NCBI RefSeq assembly: GCF_030035675.1
Contig: NC_084482.1
Coordinates: 187,647,873 to 187,711,872, forward strand
Origin: Rhineura floridana
Taxonomy: Eukaryota > Chordata > Lepidosauria > Squamata > Rhineuridae
Direction: 5' to 3'
Length of the DNA: 64,000 bases
Below are positions 35,861 to 46,108 of this stretch, in pieces (the first letter of the stretch is position 1; the number at the start of each line of letters is the position of its first letter). A model generated the notes under the pieces. It saw only the letters and a list, made by a program, of their open reading frames with translations, had not been told where the DNA came from and made no database searches. The translations under genes and the position numbers were made by a program.

Positions 35861-36115
35861 GAAGCTGCCACATGTTCTCTCTCCTAGTTTTAAAAGGGCC
35901 AAGACCAACAGCACACAGAGTTATACTTCTGCAGAAGCAATATTTCCCTTCGGCAGGGGACCCAATTAAACCAGGGGCTCTTTAAATGTCCTGCATTCAG
36001 ATTAACTCCTTGAGCATGTAAGCAACTGTTTGAGCGTACACATCAGAAAGTGGAGAAACAGCAAGGGTTATCATCTTCAGATAACCAAACAGTCAATGAA
36101 TCAGCAACAACGTAC

Positions 36116-36200
36116 CTCACCATGCAGCCGTTTCAGAGCAGAGATAATAAGTTGTTTGAATTCTACAGCATTTAGGCTAACATCAGCTTCTTGAAGCTCC
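36116..36200 (-). CDS. RPP14: RPP14 coding exon 2
   Basis: An 85-base exon after a TATATTTCAG acceptor. Its first G completes a Leu codon from exon 1, then it encodes ELQEADVSLNAVEFKQLIIS and ALKRLHGE. Human has EFQDCGVGLNAAQFKQLLISAVKDLFGE here. It ends GAG/GTACGT, a good donor. This is the core of the Pop5/Rpp14 fold that contacts partner RNase P proteins. Confidence 0.95.
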
Positions 36201-36320
36201 CTGAAATATACGTTTGTAAGAAGTCTTATTAGTAAATCCCATCTATCAACAAAACAATATGCTGCTCAAAAGCCTTCAGAGATGGAGGGGCAAAAGAAAA
36301 AAAGTGGAATTTGAACTTAC

Positions 36321-36421
36321 AAGTGAATCTTTAGATAGTGGTACTCAGAAGCATTCTTGAGAACTATTCTTTCATAGGAAGCAGGCTTGATACCTTTATT
36401 GCCATCATCAAATTCAATCAT
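36321..36421 (-). CDS. RPP14: RPP14 coding exon 1 (start)
   Basis: The ATG at 36421 encodes MIEFDDGNKGIKPASYERIV then LKNASEYHYLKIH plus two bases (TT) of the next Leu. It matches human ATYERVVYKNPSEYHYMKVCL in its second half; the first dozen residues differ from human and make the protein longer (134 against 124 residues). The donor CTT/GTAAGT is strong. The exon probably starts at 36437 after a CTTTTAG acceptor, so a non-coding 5' exon lies further up. The joined five exons give 134 codons with consistent phases. Confidence 0.92.
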
Positions 36422-36654
36422 CTTAGCAAGCAGACTTCTAAAAGGAAGTTGATTATATGTTTCAAGTCCTTCACCCAAAACCACAAATTCTATGTGTGGT
36501 CAAATGTCATTATTATAACTGGCCACTCTTCTCATTTATGTATTTATTCACTTCAGAGCTTTTACATCCAGCCGTTCCTACAGAGCAAAACACAGGACAG
36601 CTTACAACATAACATACTGTACAATATGTAACAGGAATATAACTATCCAGAAGT

Positions 36655-36840
36655 GGGAAGACAGGGACTTATACCGAGTCAGACCACTGGTCCATCTAGA
36701 TCTGTACTGACTACACTGCTTGGCAGCAGCTCTCGAGAGTTTCAAGCAGGTCTCTCCCAACGTTACCCAGAGAAATGCGGAGGATCGAACCTGGGACCTT
36801 CGGCGTGTAAAGCAGATTCCACCGAGCCCTTCCCCTATTA
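36655..36840 (-). mobile_element. tRNA-derived SINE with L3-like 3' end
   Basis: On the plus strand it starts with the antisense 3' end 'accgagtcagaccactggtc' and ends with the antisense tRNA-like head ('gatcgaacctgggaccttcg'). Same family as 12955-13140. Confidence 0.75.
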
Positions 36841-37179
36841 ATAAAGCAAACCCTAATGGATTAAAAGGGCCTTACTCCCAGGTAAGTGAGATCATGACTG
36901 TAGTCAATTGCAAAATATGCATCATACGTAGAAGAGCATAGCCGTTTGAAACTGGCTAAGGGGTGAAGAGAGGCAAGAGAGCTTCTTAGCCTAAAACGTG
37001 CCTGATGGAGCCCACTGAAGCCCCTCCGCAAACAATCACACGGGATGAAGACTCACAGGTGTTTTACAACCAGGCGCCACGTACTCGCACAAACCTTCCC
37101 TCTCTCTTCCATACGCCGAACAACACAGAGAGAAACAACCAGACAGAACTTCCGCTAACCACACCAGCCAGTCATAGAA

Positions 37180-37460
37180 CCGCCCATCTCCTTTCTGGCC
37201 AATGGCAGAGAGTGCATCATATCAGCTGCCGCGTAGATCAGCGGCCCAATCGGCTGGCCGGCATGGGACGTTTGAAGAGACGTAAAGAAACACATGATAA
37301 ATTAGGAGAAGAAAAGGCGGGGATCAGAATTGGTGAGAGTCTTGCGGAGAGTGGGCGGGAGACCTTGAATGCTGATAGCCAATAGGCTCAAATCTTGTAG
37401 CTTCGGAGGCGGGATATCCCTCCCTCCTTCCGGCGCCTCAGTTTTCAAGACGTCATTTCG
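37180..37460 (-). promoter_or_regulatory. Probable RPP14-HTD2 promoter and non-coding first exon region
   Basis: CpG-containing sequence upstream of the RPP14 coding exons. An ETS site (CCGGAAG on the minus strand, 37427-37433) and a CRE-like site (GACGTCAT at 37449-37456) lie close together. Three CCAAT boxes on the plus strand ('ggccaatgg' near 37197, 'gcccaatcgg' near 37235, 'agccaatagg' near 37377) are in the same block. This fits a TATA-less housekeeping promoter that might work in both directions. The exact first exon and its donor were not found. Confidence 0.55.
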
Positions 37461-37779
37461 CTAGTTGAGCAATTTGGCTGTGCAAATGGTGTTGGAATTG
37501 GGGTGTTTTATTTATTTATAAGATTTATATCCCGCCCTTCTTCCTAGTAGGAACCTTTGGTTTGGTAGAGTGCCGGTGCTGTACTGTCGTGGAGTCTGAA
37601 TGCTAGGGAAGGGGTCGGCGCAGTGAAGCAGCTCTTGTTTTGCTGCCGAGGCAGGCTGACAAATGAGTCAAGGAGCTTTTTCCTCTTCCGTGCCGCTTGC
37701 TGGAAAGTAAAACCCACTTAAATCCAAGGAAGGCTTACGACTCTCGAAGAGCAAGAGTAAATGTGCACAGAATGCCTTA

Positions 37780-37870
37780 CAGGGCAATCCTGTCCGGGCT
37801 TATTCAGAAGTAATTCGCATTGTCTTCAGTGGAGTTTACTTCTGGGCAAGCGTGTATAGAATTGCAACCT
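37780..37870. repeat. Palindromic MITE, 'GCAATCCT' family
   Basis: 'cagggcaatcctgtccgggc' and 'gtgtatagaattgcaacctt' form inverted ends, with 'tcagtggagtttacttctgg' inside. Confidence 0.55.
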
Positions 37871-38188
37871 TTGGGAGCCCTGTTGCGGATTGCTAACGTT
37901 TGCTTATCTCTCCTGTGGTCACGGAGCTCAGTTTGTCATCGGCCCGTTTTGCTTCTCCATGTACAACAGTGAAGGGAGGAAAAATCCTCTTCGCAAAAAT
38001 TCTCCGGTGTGGCTCTGAAAGTTGTTGTAATCCAACAACTGGAAGGCCACAGATTCCCCATCCCTGGTGCTGCATTAACAATTCCCAAGCCTGATCCAAC
38101 AGGCAGGGGGGCTATGTGTATGTAGCCCTGCTTAAAAAACAAATCCTGCCAACCAGGTGTTCAGGGAAGGGAGGGGCTAGTTTTAGGG

Positions 38189-39227
38189 ACGGTGTAAAAG
38201 CGGGAACGGAATGGAACAGGCCGGAACGGGCCCTTTATAAAAGAAATTGATGCCAAAAACACTGGGATGTGTTAGAGACACTTGAGAACAACATTTAGGA
38301 ACAAAAACCATTCCAATAGCATTTTTGATTAACCCTTTAACAACCGAAATGCCCTCCGGAACGGAATGAAACAACCTGGAACGGCGACTTCCCAGCGAGC
38401 CAGACCTCCCAAATTCACCAGTCCCACATGACTACATGGGATGCATGCAATAAGACACAAAACTTCCACGAAAAACACATTCCAATACCTGTTCCGGGCT
38501 ATAATACACTTTTATGTAAAACAGCCCGGAATGGCGACTTCTCAGCGAGCCAGTCCTCCCAAATTCACCAGTCCCACATGACTACATGGGATGCACGCAA
38601 TAAGACACAAAACTTCCACGAAAACCACGTTCCAATACCCATTCCGGGCAATGTTTTGTGTCTTATTGCATGCATCCCATGTAGTCGTGTGGGACTGGTG
38701 AATTTGGGAGGTCTGGCTCATTGGGAAGTCGCCGTTCTGGGCTGTTTTATGTAAAAGCGTATTATAGCCTGGAACGAGTATCGGAACGTGGTTTTCGTGG
38801 AAGTTTTATGTCTTATTGCATGCATCCCATGTAGTCATGTGGGAATGGTGAATTTGGGAGGACTGGATCGCTGAAAAGTTGCTGTTCCGGGCTGTTTTAT
38901 GTAAAAGCGTATTATAGCACGGAACAGGTATTGGAACGTGGTTTTCGTGGAAGTTTTGTGTCTTATTGCATGCATCCCATGTAGTCATGTGGGACTGGTG
39001 AATTTGGGAGGTCTGGCTCATTGGGAAGTCGCCGTTCCGAGCTGTTTCATTCCGTTCCAGAGGGCATTTTGGTTGTTAAAGGGTTAATCAAAAATGCTAT
39101 TGGAATGGTTTTTGTTCCTAAATGTTGTTCTCAAGTGTCTCTAACACATCCCAGTGTTTTTGGCATCAATTTCTTTTATAAAGGGCCCGTTCCGGCCTGT
39201 TCCGTTCCTTTCCGGCTTTTACACCGT
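38189..39227. mobile_element. Foldback (long-TIR) DNA element, about 1.04 kb
   Basis: A near-perfect inverted repeat. The left end begins 'acggtgtaaaagcgggaacg' and the right end is its inverted form 'ggcttttacaccgt'. The outer 190 bp of the two arms are roughly 95% identical by eye. Inside, a 150-bp unit recurs: two antisense copies (about 38383-38532, 38533-38650) and two and a half sense copies (about 38650-38803, 38804-38953, 38954-39043). Each unit contains 'cttattgcatgcatcccatg' and GGAAC/GTTCC boxes. Open frames inside are artefacts of the repeats. No transposase is present, so it is non-autonomous. I could not fix a target-site duplication and the superfamily is unknown. Confidence 0.8.
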
Positions 39228-39344
39228 TACTCCCCCAAATCAACAGGCAAAAGATAGGAAAAGGATGTGTCAAAAGCTAGGCAGTGATTTAAACAGAAGC
39301 TGTGGTGGGGAACATTGGTGAAGGGAAAGCAAGATACCAGATAG

Positions 39345-39530
39345 CAACATAGAAAGCTGCCTTATACTGAATCAGACCATTGGGTCCATCTACCTCAGTA
39401 CTGTCTGCGCTGACTGGCAGTGGCTCTCCAGGATTTCAGACAGGAGTCTCTCCCAGCCCTACCTGGAGATGCTGTGGGTTGAATCTGGGGCCTTTGTGCA
39501 ATGCAGATGCTCTACCACTGAGATTTTAGA
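39345..39530 (-). mobile_element. tRNA-derived SINE with L3-like 3' end
   Basis: 'agctgccttatactgaatca' and 'gaccattgggtccatctacc' mark the antisense 3' end; 'gcagatgctctaccactgag' is the antisense tRNA-like head. Same family as 12955-13140. Confidence 0.8.
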
Positions 39531-39531
39531 A

Positions 39532-41333
39532 GCTTTTTGAAAGATAAAAGAAACAATTCGAGTTCTGGAGGAAAAGATAATGGAAAATGGACAAAGATAG
39601 TGTTATGAGCATGGGGGTTGGAATGGATGATTCCTGTGGGTCCCCTTTCCAGCCTCTGATTTGGAATCCTGTGCCTTGGGGCTGGCTCTGCTGGCCAGAT
39701 GACTTTCTTTTGTTAAACAGATAGAGTGGCCAGGTAGGATAATGGGTCTATCAGTTACCCAGCAACAGGTGAATGGGCCAGAAAGACCCTTTTGTCACTG
39801 AAACTCTTCAGGAGAGCCTTCCCCCCCTTCCTGGCCACCAGCAGAAGTTTGTGCTTTGAGTGTTTTTCAGAAGTGGCTAGAGAAAGGCTGGTAACTGGAG
39901 GCAGGCAGAGAGACTGGCTCTCTGCACCATGGCTTTAGGATGCCTCCTGCAACCCAGATGGAGAAGCTGGATATTGGACTGCTGATGCCTTGAACTCCTC
40001 CAACTTAAGCTCAGGTTGGAATGTGCGTAAATAAACAAACCATATTTCATAAAGACACCACAGTCTCCGCTGACCTTCTTCCCAAAGGAAACCAAACCCT
40101 GGAGGAGTGCAGGGATCCCTGAAATCTCACCACTTGTAGATTGGGGAGCCGTGCAATAATAGGAATTAGAAGAAAGAAATAGCAGTTTAGCATTAAGATC
40201 ATTTCATGCATTATGCGGAGGTTAAATCCAAGTATGACACCAAGTATACACTTGAGGAAACTGCAACCAGTCTCTGAGAGGTATATCTGAATGATGTGTG
40301 TGTAAACATGTCTTTGTCACATTCACATGTCACGTTTTCAGGTGTACATCAAAGATTTCTAAGTGTACCTCTGAAGATCTTAGGTGTACACTTAAATAAT
40401 ATTATGTGTTAACTGACCCCTGTGGCAGGATGAAGGGAGGAAGAAGAAACAAGAAAGAAATAAGAGGGGACAGATTAGGGAGTTTGATGTAACTTGAAAG
40501 TTAGATGTCTGAATTGATTAGGGAAATGAAAGAGGCATCAAAGAGAAAGATGCAGTTGAGGGGTGTGATCAGAGACCCAAGCAAGAAAGCTGAGGCACGA
40601 ATTTGAGTTCAGCAGTGGGAGATGTGACGCTGATTATTAAGAGACCAATAAGAGTTCCAAAGAACCCTGAGAACTGTAGTTTACCCATCCCAGAGCTACA
40701 ATTCTCAGCATCCTTAAACTACAGTTCCCAGGATTCTTTGGGGGAAACCATATGCTTCAAATGTGCTTTAAATTATGGTGTGTACACAGCTGTCGACAAC
40801 AAAACTTGGCAAGATAATTTCATTGGTGGGGGGTAAGAACACACTAACATTTATTTTGCAGGCAAAGCTGATGGAAATATGCAGTGTGAGCTTGTTCATG
40901 TTAAATGATAAGGGTAACAGGATAAGAGAATTTACCCACGCTGAGCCATCCAAGAGGACACAAGCAGTCAAAGAGCTAAAAATATTAGCAAGAAAAATAC
41001 CAGAAACAAAAAACAGCACTATATTTTGACAGCCTGCAAACAAGGAGCTGCCAAGTGACAAGGGACACTTCTGCAGTGCCACAATGTTGGGCTGGGATTC
41101 AGTCATGTACCAGCAAATTCAGGTTGCACAACTAAAGTTGATGGGGAGCTGTTACACAACAAACTCCAAACCTGGACTTTTTGTAATAAGGAAAGTGATG
41201 GGACAAGGCACTGCAGATGTGGGATAACATATGCTTGACCCAATGTCATCAATTACCCTGCAAACAAATCAGAATAAATGCTCAATTAATAGCTGAAACT
41301 GTCTAATCTCCCCTCAAACAAATTGGGATGTTG
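39532..41333. other. Intergenic DNA upstream of RPP14
   Basis: Contains an LTR-like stretch (about 39601-40160, discussed as a finding) and a MITE at 40650-40790. The remainder has no gene that I can support. Confidence 0.45.
40650..40790. repeat. MITE, 'CTACAGTTCCCAGGATTC' family
   Basis: 'aaactacagttcccaggatt' and the inverted 'gaaccctgagaactgtagtt' form arms around 'cagagctacaattctcagca'. Same family as 13765 and 58255. Confidence 0.6.
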
Positions 41334-42178
41334 TTATGTGCCTTCAAGTCGATTGCGACTTATGACAACCCTATGAATCAGTGACCTCCAAGAGCATCTG
41401 TCATGAACCACCCTGTTCAGATCTTGTAAATTCAGGTCTGTGGCTTCCTTTATGGAATCAATCCATCTCTTGTTTGGCCTTCCTCCTTTTCTACTCCCTT
41501 CTGTTTTTCCCAGCATTATTGCCTTTTCTAGTGAATCATGTCTTCTCATTATGTGTCCAAAGTATGACAACCTCCGTTTCATAATTTTAGCTTCTAGTGA
41601 CAGTTCTGGTTTAATTTGTTCTAACACCCAATTATTTGTCTTTTTCACAGTCCATGGTATGTGCAAAGCTCTCCTTCAACATCACATTTTAAATGAGTTG
41701 ATTTTTCTCTTATCCGCTTTTTTCACTGTCCAACTTTCACATCCATACATAGAGATTGGGAATACCATGGTCTGAATGATCCTGAGTTTGGTGTTCAGTG
41801 ATACATCTTTGCATTTGAGGACCTTTTCTAGTTCTTTCATAGCTGCCCTCCCCAGTCCTAGCCTTCTTCTGATTTCTTGACATTTGTCTCTGTTTTGGTT
41901 AATGACTGTGCCAAGGAATTGATAATCCTTGACAAGTTCAATGTCCTCATTGTCAACTGTAAAGTTACATAAATCTTCTGTTGTCATTACTTTAGTCTTT
42001 TTGACGTTCAGCTGTAGTCCTGCTTTTGTGCTTTCCTCTTTAACTTTCAGCATTCTTTTCAAAACATTACTGGTTTCTGCTAGTAGTCTGGTATCATCTG
42101 CATATCTTAAATTATTGATATATTTCCAATTTTCACACCTCCTTCATCTTGATCCAATCCCACTTTCCGTATCGTACT
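41334..42178 (-). mobile_element. BovB LINE, 3' half of a copy split by the Vingi-like LINE
   Basis: On the minus strand this continues the BovB reverse transcriptase from motif C to the end. The 126-codon part has ESTKAGLQLNVKKTKVMTTE and MVFPISMYGCESWTVKKADK; the 110-codon part has EAKIMKRRLSYFGHIMRRHD and RSLIHRVVISRNRLEGT. The 3' signature lies at about 41334-41360. The matching 5' half is at 49092-49950. About 25 bp of BovB at the join are missing. Confidence 0.9.
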
Positions 42179-42462
42179 GCCAAAGCCTGCAGTTTACAAC
42201 CTGAATTGACAATGTGCGAGGGCTGTTAGCACAGAACCGAGGAGATAGCGTTTTGCTTCGAAGCAGTTTTACCATTTTACTGTTTTATGGCTGCCCTGCC
42301 TGGCAGCCTGGCTCTTCATGCATAGTGTGGTTGATGCCAGTGAAAGACTGTAAAAGGAGAAGTGCTGCACTCCTTTTCTCTTGTCTTATTTTTCCTTTTT
42401 GTTTGTTCATCTCCTCCCTCCCTTTTTGCTTCTCGGAACAATCTCAGAGGGATTAAGGCACA

Positions 42463-43783
42463 ATGGTTGTAACCAGATCCCAGAAAAACCAAAAGAGACT
42501 CACAGTACCTTCCCCTGTATCCGTACAGAGATCTATCCTGGAATACTGTCTCCCTGTGGAGACCGTAGGAACTTGGAACAAAAGAACATTTAGCAAGGGC
42601 AGCTTCACCTCAGTGTTGCCAGATCCTCAGACTTTTACTGCCTTAGTGAACGATGAAAACAGTAGAGAGCCCCAGCTGGGAGAGTCTCCTGACTCTTGTG
42701 TTCAAGAACAGATCGGCAATTGGTCTCCTGACCCGGCTCTCAGTTGAAGAAATTTTTGTTCATCATCACCTGAAGCTGGTTCATGTTCATATTCTGGCGC
42801 TGCTCAGTATGGCAACCCACCTATAAGGGATGCAGAAAAGGATACGCAGGTGGCCCTCTCTGAAATATATAAATTTCTCAGGGATCAATGTTTCCTTACA
42901 GCCCAAGTGAATGAGAATATATTCCAAAGCTTGGACGATCTAAGAAAAGAACTCTCTGGTCTCAAGGCCAACATGCAGGTCATAGTGGCCTTAATTGAGA
43001 TGGGGATTCTGACAACAGCTCCTGTACCAGTACCACCTAGGCAAGAAGCTGAGGAAATCTATACCCTAACACAGCCTTTCCCAACCAGTGTGCCTCCAGA
43101 TGTTGTTGGACCACAACTCCCATCAGCCTCAGCCAGCATTGCCAATGGTCAGGAAAGATGGGAATTATGGTCCCACAACATCTGGAGGCACACTGGTTGG
43201 GAAAGGCTGCTCTAGATGTTGTTGGACCACAACTCCCATCAGCCTCAGCCAGCATTGCCAATGGTCAGGAAAGATGGGAATTGTGGTCCAACAACATCTG
43301 GAGGCACACTGGTTGGGAAAGGCTGCCCTAACAGAATCACTGGATGACACTTTCCATGTTCTTGCCAAGGTCACAACAGAGCCACTGGCCGATGCCTTCT
43401 GCATTGAGGCCCAGGTCTTCAGGGATCATTTGGGTGACTTCTCGATGGACCAGGAAAGACAAGGGACGACATGGCCAGACATGACAGATGCGGAAGAACC
43501 TCAGGTTGACACCTTTGAACTCTTCCACCTTACCCTCTCTGACCCTAACCTCATTGTTTTGGATGAATGGCATGAGCTCCCAATAGAACACAACAAGTCA
43601 TATGTTGCCATGGGGCTGAATGGAGCTGCAGATGAGTGTGAGGAACAGCCAAAGAAGCCAAATCAGCCAGCTAACGAACCTATAGGGCCTCTCCAATTAG
43701 AACAGGAGAAGACAGACTTCTGTATCTCCATATTTAATTGGCCTTTGAAATGGAATGATGGCTCGTGGAAAAATGGTGCATAA
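42463..43783 (+). pseudogene. Vingi-like LINE ORF1, interrupted
   Basis: It begins MVVTRSQKNQKRLTVPSPVS at 42463 and is interrupted by a TGA near 42745. It continues with a likely coiled coil around 42900-43000 (ENIFQSLDDLRKELSGLKAN), as is common in LINE ORF1 RNA-binding proteins. A 249-bp pair of palindromic MITEs is inserted at 43078-43326. The C-terminal part (AEEPQVDTFELFHLTLSDPN and later residues) ends at 43783. I see no RRM or zinc knuckle; the function as the LINE's nucleic-acid-binding partner is inferred. Confidence 0.6.
43078..43326. repeat. Two palindromic MITEs in tandem inside LINE ORF1
   Basis: First copy about 43078-43209, second about 43210-43326. Both carry 'ggaccacaactcccatcagc' and 'acaacatctggaggcacact' and end 'ggttgggaaaggctg'. 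The second copy lacks the outer left arm and starts at 'ctctagatgttgttgg'. The two are nearly identical, which suggests a local duplication after one insertion. Confidence 0.85.
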
Positions 43784-44386
43784 CCTGGGAGTTATGTCTT
43801 GCACTTGCTTGTACCCTCGTGGATGTGGGAGAGTAAGGGGTATAGATGAATTGTCCTTTGCCTGCTTGGAACATTGTCAAACTTTTTTGATTTCTCTTTC
43901 ATAATTAAAAATAGTAATGTATCTTTTAAATGGGGCAAGCATACTTTGGGTCAAAGCCCTAAATTTATATACTCTTTTCAGGAAGTAGCTCAACAAAGGA
44001 AGGTCCCTAGCCATTTTCTTAATCAACACAAAGGGGCACACTTTTCCTATGATTCCCCTTATAAATGCAGGTCTCCTAAGGAACGTATACCTTCCTATGT
44101 AACATACCCAAATAATATTCCTGCCTCATGGCAGAGCCATGGAGATGGCCCTTTGCTTGGAAAAGATTTCCCTTGCTTGCCTGCCCTTCATAATACCTTT
44201 ACCCCAACCAGACCCATTGGTAGTCACTACCAAGCTAATGCTAGTCTGGAAAGAGTTAGACTCAACACAAGCAAAAGAGCAAATAACCTCCCTGACCCAG
44301 GAGATGGTCTTGTGTTTAAGAGTCGCAGAGAGAAAATTCGAGTTTCCCCTCTTAATTCCCAATATCTGCCTAGGCAATCCCCCTGA

Positions 44387-44914
44387 CTTCACAGAACCGA
44401 ATCACAGTCTCCTCTCACTGTGATATCATGGAATGTTGCTGGGTGGCAGAACAAGTGGGTAGAGTTTAGCACATTTCTCTTGTCTTATGATATCCTCTGT
44501 TTCCAAGAAACCTGGCTGTTGGATACTTCATATCCTTTGCTCCCTGGATTTAGTTCTTTTCTGCTACCTGCAAAAAAACTCCACCAGAAGGGTAGAGCTA
44601 GGGAAGGTTTGGCCACTCTAGTCTCAGTGAACCTTGATGTTGTGTCGGAGGTACTCTACCAATCTAAATCAAATTTCATTTTATCAGTATTGGTAAGAGG
44701 AAATTGGGGGGGTGAGCTGGGCCCCTTAATTTGCCTTAATGTTTACTTTCCACTGGACAAAACCGTGAATTCAAACTCTCCCTGGAAAGAACTGGCTGAG
44801 GTTTTGAACCTTTGTGAGTCACAGCACCCGGAAGCAAGCATAGTAGTCTGTGGTGATTTTAATGCCCGTATTGGTTCAGGACCTAATGAAAAGGAAAATA
44901 TTTTAGGATTGGAT
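44387..44914 (+). pseudogene. Vingi-like LINE ORF2, AP endonuclease part
   Basis: Endonuclease motifs in order: VISWNVAGWQNKWVEFSTFL, LCFQETWLLDTSYPLLPGF (catalytic Glu), GLATLVSVNLD, and SIVVCGDFNARIGSGPNEKE (Asp and Asn). The final SDH motif lies beyond the inserted block, at about 46325 (RPESDHLPILW). The frame upstream (43874-44383) is the same phase and ends in a TGA at 44384-44386, so the original start of ORF2 is uncertain. Confidence 0.8.
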
Positions 44915-45692
44915 TGTAATAATAATAATAAAATAATAATAATAATAAAATTTTATTTTTAGGCCGCCTATCTGGCCGAATGAACGGCCACTCTAGGCGG
45001 CGTACATAATTAAAATACAACATATAATACAGTTTTAACATATAAAACAATTATAATCCACCAACCTACATCTATACACTGTAAACTAAAACTATCTAGG
45101 AGACCTGTATGCCCGCTGAAACAACCAAGTTTTCAATCCTTGGCGGAAACCTACCAGGGAGGGGGCATGGCGAAGGTCGTATGGCAGAGAGTTCCAGAGG
45201 GTGGGGGCCACAACTGAGAATGCCCTCTCTCTGGTCCGCACCAGCCTAGCTGTCTTAACTGGTGGGACCGAGAGAAGGTCTTGTGAGGCAGATCTCGTCA
45301 GGCGGCATATTTGGTGATGCTGGAGGCGCTCCTTTAGATAAACTGGACCGACACCGTATAGGGCTTTAAAGGTTAACACCAACACCTTGAATTGGGCTCG
45401 GTACACAACTGGTAGCCAGTGCAGATCTTCCAGCACTGGGGTGATATGATCGCGCCGGCGGCTGTTTTTAATCAACTGTGCCGCCCCATTCTGTACCAGT
45501 TGTAATTTCCGGACCGTCTTCAAGGGTAGCCCCACGTAGAGCGCATTACAGTAGTCTAAGCGAGAGGAGACCAGGGCATGCACCACCCGTGGGAGCAGAT
45601 GGACCGGAAGGTAGGGTCGCAGCCTCTGTATCAGACGTAATTGATACCAAGCTGCCCGGCTCACCGCTGACACCTGAGCCTCCATGGTACTA
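44915..45692 (-). mobile_element. L2-clade LINE, 3' portion, inserted in Vingi-like LINE
   Basis: On the minus strand a 197-codon open frame carries the L2 C-terminus: LRPYLPVHLLPRVVHALVSS, RLDYCNALYVGLP, KLQLVQNGAAQLI, ITPVLEDLHWLPV, and RAFSVVAPTLWNSLPYDLRH. The L2 3' tail is the (AAT)n tract at 44915-44950, facing the endonuclease part of the host LINE. Because the frame is fully open, it is among the younger L2 copies here. 5'-truncated at about 45692. Confidence 0.88.
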
Positions 45693-46108
45693 GCTTATTA
45701 GCAGGTTAGTAAAAAAATCTACAGGCTGATCACTTTTGTGGGCTTGTTTACAGCTGTTACAGTATGAACAATATGGATTTTTCACATTCCGCAGTGTTAA
45801 ATTGAAAATATCCCCCCATGCCATTCTGATGCTTCCCATAAGCTCATTTTAAAACAAAACCTTACAAAACGTATAGTTCTGAACTCAGAAACACTTGTTT
45901 AATAATTAAATCCTCTAAATTTTTATAGCAATACATAAAACAGTCAGAGAGAATTTAGTGTTCAAAGTGTAAAAAGAGAGAGAGAGAAAGTCCCTTTTGG
46001 TTTTTTTCTGACAGAGTTCTCATAATTTGTGGAAATTAATTAAAAATCATCCCATGTTCACAGAGTACCTGTAATCCTATTACTGACCTTGCCCCATACT
46101 CTGACATT
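45693..46108 (-). repeat. Unclassified interspersed repeat, copy 2
   Basis: The reverse complement of about 45770-46098 matches 14068-14390, sharing 'aggtcagtaataggattaca', 'gtactctgtgaacatgg' and 'acaaattatgag'. It lies between the 5'-truncated end of the L2 fragment and the point where the LINE endonuclease resumes. Confidence 0.65.

Noticed and set aside
36883-36895. Perfect splice donor CCCAG/GTAAGTGAG on the plus strand
   Set aside because: No coding sequence leads into it, and similar 'cccaagtaag' stretches are inherent to the 'GCAATCCT' MITE family.
38383-39043. CRISPR-like direct repeats
   Set aside because: The units are 150 bp, contiguous, inverted between arms and without short unique spacers, and the genome is eukaryotic.
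38428-39257. Repeated open frames with H-M-T-T-W-D-A-C-N-K motifs suggesting a repeat protein
   Set aside because: They are the same 150-bp subrepeat of the foldback element read in different copies and strands; there is no start context or homology.
45092-45685. A 197-codon intact host gene on the minus strand
   Set aside because: The product is the C-terminus of an L2 reverse transcriptase with an (AAT)n tail.
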